Positions 6,665 to 12,147 of a DNA stretch of 12,147 nt are shown piece by piece; the stretch's first letter is position 1, and every line of letters starts with the position of its first letter. The stretch is taken from NCBI GenBank assembly GCA_035291605.1, contig DATDRS010000070.1, positions 1 through 12,147 of the forward strand. Direction: 5' to 3'. The translations under genes were made by a program, and so were the position numbers. The stretch comes from DATDRS01 sp035291605. Its GTDB lineage: Bacteria > Chloroflexota > Anaerolineae > Anaerolineales > UBA6663. The notes beneath the pieces are model-generated. The model made no database searches and was not told where the DNA came from. It worked only from the letters and a program-made list of their open reading frames with translations.

Positions 6665-7968
6665 GGCGGGCGGTTGTTGCCGCGTCTCATTCGCCAAAGA
6701 GGAGATGGACAATAGTTCCCTCACGATCGCGTGACGATACCCTCGCCATCCTTCGCGGCCAACCCATCGCGCGCCTGCCCGTCTTCGGCGGACTGCCGAG
6801 CCTGACCACGCCCGGCCTGAGCGCCGCGGGCATTCGCTACGGCGAGGCCCACACTGACCCAACTATGATGGCGCGCGCCGCCGCCAGCACCTACGAAACG
6901 TTCGGCTTCGAGTCGGCGGTTGTCCCTTTCGACCTGTGCGTCGAAGCCGAAGCGCTGGGGTGCGGCGTAGACTTCCAGACAGATGTAGACGCTTTCCTCG
7001 CCCCGGTCGTTAGTGCGCCCCTCCGTAGGGGCGATCAGCTGATCGCCCCTACATTGCCTGATGACCCTTCTCGGGCCGGGCGGATTCCGATTGTGTGTGA
7101 AGCCTTGACGCAACTGAAAAACGGCGTCGGGCGCGAGGTCGCCATCGGCGCGTGGATACCGGGGCCGTTCACGCTCGCCTGGCAGCTTTTCGGGGCCGAG
7201 GCCTGGCTCATGGCGATCAAACAAGACCCCACGCGGGCTGCGCATTTGCTGGAATCCCTCGCGGAGTTCCTCGCCCGCGTGGGCGCACGCTATCGCGAGG
7301 CCGGGGCCGACCTCCTCACCATCCACGAGATGGGCGGCTCCCCGCAGGTCGTCGGCGCTTCGACTTTTCGCTCATTAGTTCAACCGGCCCTGACCCGCCT
7401 CATCGCCGCCCTGCCCTCATCCCGTGTCCTCAGCGTGTGCGGGGACACGAACAAGAGCGTCGCCGATCTCGCGGCCTGCGGTGCGGAGGCGCTGAACGTG
7501 GATCACCGCAACGACCTCGCACGGACGCGGCAGGCGCTTGGGCCGACCGCCATTCTGCTCGGCAACTTTGATCCGGTGAAGACGCTGAGCCAGGGGACGC
7601 CAGAGACGATTGCCCAGGCCGTGCGCGCGATTGCCGACGCGGGCGCGAACGCGGTCTGGCCCGGCTGCGACCTGTGGCCGGAGATGCCCGAGGCCAACTT
7701 CCGCGCGCTGATTTCGGCGGCTCGTGATATAGTCACGCCGGAAAGGCGGCCTACCCCGATGAACAGCGACAACCTCGAAGAGTTCTGGGAAGATTTGCTC
7801 TCGGAAGAACCGGCGCGCATCCGGCGCGTCTGGAAAGACCTCACCGACGAAGAGTGCGCCGCGGTGCTGGACCACCTGCGCCGGATGACCGAGGAAGAAG
7901 GCTGGCACGCCGCGCAGAAGCAGGCGGCAGCAACCGCCCTACACGTGATTCGCGAGCAGGCTGAATGA
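6661..7968 (+). CDS. MtaA/UroD-fold methyltransferase-like protein with extra C-terminal segment
   Basis: This 435-residue protein belongs to the uroporphyrinogen decarboxylase fold, MtaA/MtbA branch. Supporting blocks are LAILRGQPIARLPVF, VPFDLCVEAEALG, GAWIPGPFTLAW, VLSVCGDTN, ILLGNFDPV and PGCDLWPEMPEANF. In MtaA-type enzymes zinc is held by H-x-C and a distant Cys; here C260 and C336 are present but the His position is S258, so activity needs caution. The expected job is methyl transfer between a corrinoid protein and a thiol or folate. A 28-bp palindrome is inserted in frame, adding a loop around residues 119-131. Residues 367-435 form an acidic helical tail beyond the UroD domain, possibly a fused small gene. 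The first 25 residues are Arg-rich and unlike the family; a shifted frame from ATG 6705 would give a better N-terminus. Both ends overlap neighbours by ATGA. Confidence 0.8.
   Translation: MRRAVVAASHSPKRRWTIVPSRSRDDTLAILRGQPIARLPVFGGLPSLTTPGLSAAGIRYGEAHTDPTMMARAAASTYETFGFESAVVPFDLCVEAEALGCGVDFQTDVDAFLAPVVSAPLRRGDQLIAPTLPDDPSRAGRIPIVCEALTQLKNGVGREVAIGAWIPGPFTLAWQLFGAEAWLMAIKQDPTRAAHLLESLAEFLARVGARYREAGADLLTIHEMGGSPQVVGASTFRSLVQPALTRLIAALPSSRVLSVCGDTNKSVADLAACGAEALNVDHRNDLARTRQALGPTAILLGNFDPVKTLSQGTPETIAQAVRAIADAGANAVWPGCDLWPEMPEANFRALISAARDIVTPERRPTPMNSDNLEEFWEDLLSEEPARIRRVWKDLTDEECAAVLDHLRRMTEEEGWHAAQKQAAATALHVIREQAE
7016..7052 (+). repeat. Palindromic repeat inserted in the UroD-family coding sequence
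   Basis: A perfect 28-bp palindrome occupies 7025-7052, with arm GTAGGGGCGATCAG followed at once by its reverse complement. A further CGCCCCT at 7016-7022 can pair with AGGGGCG at 7027-7033 as an alternative hairpin. It keeps the reading frame and encodes about PLRRGDQLIAPT, in a loop where relatives pass from a short proline segment to the LPDP-like segment. The sequence resembles dispersed GTAGGGGCG-type palindromes I recall from environmental genomes (not checked). Confidence 0.85.
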
Positions 7969-8660
7969 ATATGGAATCCAAACCCGAACTCGAACGCTTT
8001 CAAACCATGACGACGATCCTCATCGCCGTCGTCTCGACGGCCATCGCGCTCGTCGCCTCGCAGACCGCCGTGGCGAGCGGGAACACGACCGAGGCGCAGC
8101 ACAACGGCGTGCTGGCGAAGATCAACCTCGAGCGCGTGGATGGCCGGAACCGCATCGAGATGGCCCGCAACCAGCGGGCCTTCGACCGCTTCCGCTTCAA
8201 CCGCGCCCTGTGGTCGCTCACGCAGGAATACATCGCCACGGCCGAGGCCGCCGGGCAGTCGCCGCACGGCACGCGCCTGCGCCAGGAAGCCGCCGGGGTG
8301 CTGGAGGAAAGCGACATCGCCTGGCAATTCCTGGAGAGCGGCTACCTGATCGCCGACGAGAACGGCGACTACGTGGACTTCGATATTGAGACCTATCTCA
8401 GCGACGGGCGGCAGAATGCCGCCATCACTCAAGATGTTGACTCCACGGATAACTTCCAGGACGCGGAGGATTCCCGCGGCAAATCGTTAGCCATGAACCT
8501 CAGCCTGATCGTGCTGTTCGTTTCGGTCCTGTTCCTCACCTGGGCGCAGATCACCCGCTCGGCTCTGCGCTGGGTGTGGCTGGGCGCGGGGGTGCTGGTG
8601 GCCCTCGGCGTCGGCGCGGGCTACCTGCTGGCCGGGATGGCCGGAGCGCTAGGCCTGTAA
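7965..8660 (+). CDS. Membrane protein, one N-terminal and two C-terminal TM segments
   Basis: This 231-residue protein is not recognised as a named family. One membrane segment covers residues about 14-32. A polar region of about 140 residues follows, rich in A, E, R and Q and probably helical, including an acidic stretch near VDFDIETYLSDG. Two further segments lie at about 179-193 (LSLIVLFVSVLFLTW) and 202-226. The polar middle probably lies outside the cytoplasm if the first segment is an anchor. The same order (TM, helical ectodomain, two TMs) makes up the first 220 residues of the next gene, so the two look like paralogous modules. The start overlaps the UroD-family stop by ATGA; a second ATG at 7971 is equally possible. 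Its coupling to the C1 genes may be real or accidental. Confidence 0.75.
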   Translation: MNMESKPELERFQTMTTILIAVVSTAIALVASQTAVASGNTTEAQHNGVLAKINLERVDGRNRIEMARNQRAFDRFRFNRALWSLTQEYIATAEAAGQSPHGTRLRQEAAGVLEESDIAWQFLESGYLIADENGDYVDFDIETYLSDGRQNAAITQDVDSTDNFQDAEDSRGKSLAMNLSLIVLFVSVLFLTWAQITRSALRWVWLGAGVLVALGVGAGYLLAGMAGALGL

Positions 8661-8725
8661 GAGCGCGTTGCACGCGCGACTTCGCGGCCACAAGCCGCTC
8701 GTGCGAGCACGTTGTACGCGCGACT
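8661..8725 (+). repeat. Direct repeat with nested hairpins between two membrane-protein genes
   Basis: Two 21-bp copies, 8661-8681 and 8705-8725, differ at two positions and are 44 bp apart; they end in a shared ACGCGCGACT. The first contains a GCGCGT-TGC-ACGCGC hairpin at 8663-8677. Between the copies lie GCGGC-CACAA-GCCGC at 8684-8698 and GCTCG-TG-CGAGC at 8697-8708. It begins immediately after the stop codon at 8660. It could attenuate or partly terminate transcription, but there is no T-tract; a dispersed repeat is as likely. The remaining 38 bases before 8764 show no clear promoter or ribosome site. Confidence 0.7.
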
Positions 8726-8763
8726 GGGAGTCCGTGAATCCGTTCCATCGGTTGGCCTGACCT

Positions 8764-10869
8764 ATGAGCACCGAGAAAACCGAAAGCACGCCAAAACCCA
8801 TCGCATCCGTTGACTGGTTCAAGAACGGCGTCATCATCCTGATGACCCTCGTCGGCGTGTTTGCCGCCAGCATCACCTTCCTGCAAAGCTACGCCGGACT
8901 GCAATCCGAAGACCTGGTGCAGCGGAGCGAGTTCACGGCGGTCAACTCCACCGGGCTGTCGTTCCAGGCTGGGCTGGAGGCGGCGCAGGGCATTGACACG
9001 CAGGAGTTGTATTCCGACTACCTCCAGCGCGCCGTCCGCGCCGACACGAAGGCGCGCGCGCTCCGCATGGGCGGCCAGGGCGCGCTCGCCGCCGGGTACG
9101 CGCTTGACGCCGAACGCTGGAACAAGGCGGCGGAAGAAGTCGTGCTGTCCGACCCGCTGCTGGCCGAGTACAACCAGGACGCCGCCCTGTACCGCGAAAC
9201 GTTGTTACGCCAGGCATACGTGGAAGGCGAGCGCCAGTACATCCTGCTGACGCAGTCGCGGGCCTGGAGCAACGAGGCGAACCGCTACGTCGCCATCCTC
9301 TCTACGCTGTCCATCTCGCTCTTCCTCGCCGGCCTGTCGCTGACGATCAGCTCGCGCGTGCGCTACTTCCTCGCCGCCGCCGCGACGGGCCTGGCGTTCG
9401 TCTGCACCATCTGGACGGTCCTCGTCCTGCTCACGCCCATCCCCGAGGTCCCCGAAGAGGCCATCCAGCGTTTTGTAGACGGACTGACGAAGTACAACGT
9501 CAGCCAGGCGAGAGATGAAGACCCCATCGAGGCCATCGCCGATTTCGACGCGGCGATTGAGAAGGCCGAGGATTACGGGCGCGCCTATTTCTACCGCTCG
9601 CTGGCGAACACCGACTCCCGCCTGGCCGAGATTCACCTCGATCCGGGCAAGGCCATCGCCGACGGCGAACGCGCGCTCGAACTCGGCATCGAGACCTCGC
9701 CCGTGTACGGCAACCTCGGCTGGCTCTACTACCTCAACGGGCAGTACAACAGCGCGCTCGACGCGACCGAAAAAGCCCTCAGCATGACGCCCGACGAGTG
9801 CTACCTCACCTTCAACCACGGGTTGATACTGACTGCACTGCAGCGCGACCCATCCGAGGTCGAGCAGGCTTACACCAGGGCCATCGAGTGCGCCCGTAAT
9901 CAAAGTGATTACCTGCGGAACTATTATCTCGACGTGGGCGTGGTGGACCTGGAAGACCTGGCGCTCGCGCGGCCCGACCTGAGTCCGGCGATTGAACCGG
10001 CCCGCCGCCGGTTGAAGGAGACGCTGGCTTCCCTCAATTTCTTCGGCGACACGCAGCCGCGCCCGACCTCGGCCCAATTCGGCCCGCTGACCTTTGGGGA
10101 ATCGATCGACTCATCCAACCTTGTGATCGCGCCGGCCGGCGAATTCCCGCAGACGGCGACGACCGTCTACGCCGATTTCGAGTTCTCCGGCATGACGCCG
10201 GACACACAGTGGCTGGAACGCTGGCTGCTGGACGGGCAGGAATATTTCGTGCTGGAGCACCAGGGTTGGGGCGAGGACGAGTCGGGCGTGGGCTGGATCG
10301 GCGTCACCCAGGCGGGGGGCGTGCCTTCCGGGCGCTACCACGCGGATGTGTTCGTCGAGGGGAACCTGGCGACCTGGGGAGAATTCACGGTCCTGGCCGG
10401 GTCCCTGCCCCGGCTCTACTCGCACACCAGCACCGACGTCAGCGTGACGATCAATTACCCGTGGAACTGGAAGATCACCGACCTTGCCGATTACGAGGTT
10501 TCGGTGGTGGCCGCGCGCGAACCGGGCAAGCCGACCTTCTTTGGCGTCACGGCGTGGCTGACGACCGCCGGGACCGACGACGATGTCTTCAACCTGTTCC
10601 AATACAACTTCGACGCCATGCAGTTGGAGTTCGGCGACTTCAGCTCGGAAGAGCCGCTGGCGTTCACCATCGCGGAGCGGGACGGCTGGCTGAACTACTA
10701 CACCTACACTAACGCCGACGGCATCCCTATTCAAGGCGCGCTTGCCGGCGTGCTCGTCCCGGAGAAGCAGAACGTTTTCATCCTCCTCATCGAGTCTGAT
10801 TCCGCCGAGTGGGACGCCAGCGTGGATTTGTTCGACGTGATGTTGAGCAGGATCGAGATTATTGAGTGA
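8764..10869 (+). CDS. Large membrane protein: TM module, TPRs, beta-sandwich and PsbP-like C-terminus
   Basis: This 701-residue protein has at least four modules. Residues 20-41 form a membrane segment, followed by a helical Q/A/E-rich region. Two more segments lie at about 175-195 (ILSTLSISLFLAGLSLTI) and 200-222. Residues about 253-385 hold tetratricopeptide repeats, for example YGNLGWLYYLNGQYNSALDA and NHGLILTALQRDPSEVEQAY. Residues about 445-550 look like an immunoglobulin-type beta sandwich (YADFEFSGM..., GVPSGRYHADVFVEG). The final 150 residues resemble the Mog1/PsbP fold (SVTINYPWNWKI ... VFILLIESDSAEWDASVDLF). Topology predicts that the TPR and C-terminal domains lie on one side of the membrane, but which side is not certain. 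The catalytic or binding role is unknown. ATG 8764 has no good ribosome site. The stop is followed two bases later by a heptamer array shared with the convergent MFS gene. Confidence 0.8.
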   Translation: MSTEKTESTPKPIASVDWFKNGVIILMTLVGVFAASITFLQSYAGLQSEDLVQRSEFTAVNSTGLSFQAGLEAAQGIDTQELYSDYLQRAVRADTKARALRMGGQGALAAGYALDAERWNKAAEEVVLSDPLLAEYNQDAALYRETLLRQAYVEGERQYILLTQSRAWSNEANRYVAILSTLSISLFLAGLSLTISSRVRYFLAAAATGLAFVCTIWTVLVLLTPIPEVPEEAIQRFVDGLTKYNVSQARDEDPIEAIADFDAAIEKAEDYGRAYFYRSLANTDSRLAEIHLDPGKAIADGERALELGIETSPVYGNLGWLYYLNGQYNSALDATEKALSMTPDECYLTFNHGLILTALQRDPSEVEQAYTRAIECARNQSDYLRNYYLDVGVVDLEDLALARPDLSPAIEPARRRLKETLASLNFFGDTQPRPTSAQFGPLTFGESIDSSNLVIAPAGEFPQTATTVYADFEFSGMTPDTQWLERWLLDGQEYFVLEHQGWGEDESGVGWIGVTQAGGVPSGRYHADVFVEGNLATWGEFTVLAGSLPRLYSHTSTDVSVTINYPWNWKITDLADYEVSVVAAREPGKPTFFGVTAWLTTAGTDDDVFNLFQYNFDAMQLEFGDFSSEEPLAFTIAERDGWLNYYTYTNADGIPIQGALAGVLVPEKQNVFILLIESDSAEWDASVDLFDVMLSRIEIIE

Positions 10870-10927
10870 AAAGTGAACCGTGATCGGCGAACAGTGATCA
10901 TTGGCGCCTGATGACTGTTTACTTTTC
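10869..10927. repeat. ORF-less inverted heptamer array at a convergent gene junction
   Basis: Four left heptamers (10872-10899: AGTGAAC, CGTGATC, GGCGAAC, AGTGATC) are followed by a 10-base spacer (10900-10909) and two right heptamers GATGACT and GTTTACT (10910-10923). They match the AGTNNNC and GNNNACT consensus of the arrays around the four-helix-bundle ORF. The arms pair: 10869-10878 with 10917-10926 (one mismatch) and 10890-10900 with 10909-10919 (one mismatch), giving a long hairpin ending in TTTT on the plus strand and in A/T pairs on the minus. It may serve as a bidirectional terminator. The TAA stop of the MFS gene (complement of 10919-10921) lies inside the last heptamer. Confidence 0.75.
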
Positions 10928-12142
10928 CACCGTCGTCATCATCAACCCACACGCCAGCAGCGCCAGCGCCGCGCCGAAGTAAAACGGCGCGCTCGGGCCG
11001 AAGCCGCTCCACCCGAACGCCCCCTGCCACAGGATCCCGGCGAGAAAACTGGCGGGGAAGGCGGTGAGGCCAATGGCCGCGTTGAACACGCCGTACGCGG
11101 TCCCACGGTGCTCAGCCGGGACCAGGTCGGCGACGTAGGCCTTGGCGATCCCCTCGGTCAGGCCGTAGTAAAGCCCGTAAGCCCCCATCAAGGCCCAGGC
11201 CTGCCAGCCCGCCGTCACCTGCGCGAAACCCAGATAGATCAGCCCGTACACGCCCCACCCGCCGATGATCAACCGCCGCCGCCCGATCCTGTCCGAGAGC
11301 GCGCCCGCCGGACCGGAGACGAGCGTGTACACGAAGGTGAAGGTGAGCATCATCCCCAGCACACCCATCACGGGCAGTCCTGCCGCCTGCGCGCGCAGGA
11401 CCAGAAACGCATCGGAAGAGTTGCCGAGCGTGAAGAGCACGACGATGAACAGAAAGGTCCTGAACCGCCCGTCGAAGCCCGCCAGGCTCAGGCGCGGGGC
11501 CTGACGGCGGTCTTTGGGGACAGGCGTCTCTCGCGCGGTGATTGCCAGCCCCAGCACGCCCAGTGCGGCGGGGACGACGCTGATCAGCACGAGCAGACGG
11601 AAGGTGGAGCGAGTCAGTGTGAGCGTGCTCCGCTGCGTCGCCCAGACGACGACGAGCGCGACGAGGATGCCGATGAACGCGCCCGCCGTGTCGCCCGCCC
11701 GGTGCAGGCCAAAAGCGAAGCCGCGCTGCCCTTCGGCGACGCTGTCCGCGACGAGCGCATCGCGCGGCGCGGTGCGGAGCCCTTTACCCAACCGGTCGCC
11801 GAAGCGGATGACCAGCACCTGCTCCCAGGTGTTGGCGACAAAGAGGAACGGCTTGGCGATAGTGGAGAGGCCGTAGCCGGCCACCGCCAGCCACTTGCGC
11901 TGCCCGAGCACATCCGAGAGCCAGCCGGAGAAGACCTTGAGCAGGCTGGCGGTCGTCTCGGCCACGCCCTCAATCAGGCCGATGACGTTCGTTTTGGCTC
12001 CGAGGACGTTGAACAAGAACAACGGCAGGAGATAGACCAGCATCTCGCTGGAGATGTCGGTGAGGAAACTGGTGAGCGTGACGGCCCAGACGTTGCGGGG
12101 GAGAGAAGCAAGCTTGGATTTGGCGGGGGAGGTTGTGATCAT
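10919..12142 (-). CDS. Major facilitator superfamily transporter
   Basis: This is a 407-residue integral membrane protein with roughly twelve hydrophobic segments. The motif-A-like loop GWLSDVLGQRKW lies at 73-84 and the second-half counterpart LSDRIGRRRLIIGG appears later. GDRLGKGLRTAPRDALVADS at 115-134 is characteristic of an MFS subgroup often annotated as drug or metabolite exporters. Substrate and direction cannot be told from sequence. TAA is at the complement of 10919-10921, within the heptamer array, and the gene converges with the TPR gene. The start at 12142 gives a sensible short cytoplasmic N-terminus (MITTSPAK), but only five bases lie upstream in the window, so its ribosome site or a longer start cannot be judged. 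It seems independent of the C1 genes. Confidence 0.88.
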   Translation of the reverse strand: MITTSPAKSKLASLPRNVWAVTLTSFLTDISSEMLVYLLPLFLFNVLGAKTNVIGLIEGVAETTASLLKVFSGWLSDVLGQRKWLAVAGYGLSTIAKPFLFVANTWEQVLVIRFGDRLGKGLRTAPRDALVADSVAEGQRGFAFGLHRAGDTAGAFIGILVALVVVWATQRSTLTLTRSTFRLLVLISVVPAALGVLGLAITARETPVPKDRRQAPRLSLAGFDGRFRTFLFIVVLFTLGNSSDAFLVLRAQAAGLPVMGVLGMMLTFTFVYTLVSGPAGALSDRIGRRRLIIGGWGVYGLIYLGFAQVTAGWQAWALMGAYGLYYGLTEGIAKAYVADLVPAEHRGTAYGVFNAAIGLTAFPASFLAGILWQGAFGWSGFGPSAPFYFGAALALLACGLMMTTVEK

Positions 12143-12147
12143 GAGTG

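Noticed and set aside
5630..6862. Minus-strand ORF of 410 codons over MetF
   Set aside because: The composition (Arg, Gly, Val, His rich) is that of an antisense shadow, and the plus strand carries clear MetF motifs.
10869..10927. Classical intrinsic terminator only
   Set aside because: The hairpin may terminate transcription, but its period-7 structure matching the other locus is not explained by terminator function alone.

Overview
The window looks like a GC-rich bacterial chromosome segment. An anaerobic or facultative member of the Chloroflexota (Anaerolineae-like) fits best. This rests on gene content (acetogen-type MetF, RACo-like corrinoid activator, MtaA-like UroD-fold protein, substrate-binding/VWA protein) and on the density of small palindromic and heptameric repeats between and inside genes. 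The taxon is an inference; no rRNA or tRNA is present to test it.

Layout, left to right. (1) 41-3094, plus strand: a sulfatase-modifying-factor-fold protein without the catalytic cysteines, a membrane-anchored substrate-binding + VWA protein with an intact MIDAS, an imperfect palindromic repeat, and a small two-TM/coiled-coil protein. (2) 3075-3586: a cassette made of a four-helix-bundle (23S-IVS/S23 family) ORF enclosed by two tandem heptamer arrays in inverted orientation. It sits flush against both neighbours: the left array encodes the last residues and stop codon of the upstream gene, and the right array ends where the downstream GTG start begins. (3) 3588-8660, plus strand: a C1/corrinoid gene run of RACo-like ASKHA ferredoxin, an 81-aa zinc ribbon, MetF, an MtaA/UroD-family protein and a membrane protein. 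The last four are joined by three successive 4-bp ATGA overlaps, so they are probably translated in a coupled way. No corrinoid protein and no MetV is visible. (4) 8661-10869: a hairpin-rich direct repeat, then a large membrane protein with TPRs, a beta-sandwich-like region and a PsbP-like C-terminus; its N-terminal membrane layout resembles the preceding gene. (5) 10919-12142, minus strand: an MFS transporter convergent with the TPR gene. Their junction is a second inverted heptamer array with the same AGTNNNC/GNNNACT grammar as the cassette in (2), but without an ORF.

The most unusual feature is this heptamer grammar: two loci, inverted arms, one with a four-helix-bundle ORF and one empty, and in both a heptamer supplies the stop codon of a neighbouring gene. 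Second in interest are a perfect 28-bp palindrome inserted in frame in the UroD-family gene, the Ser-for-His change in that protein's zinc motif, and the zinc ribbon coupled to MetF. No gene-free stretch exceeds about 110 bases.
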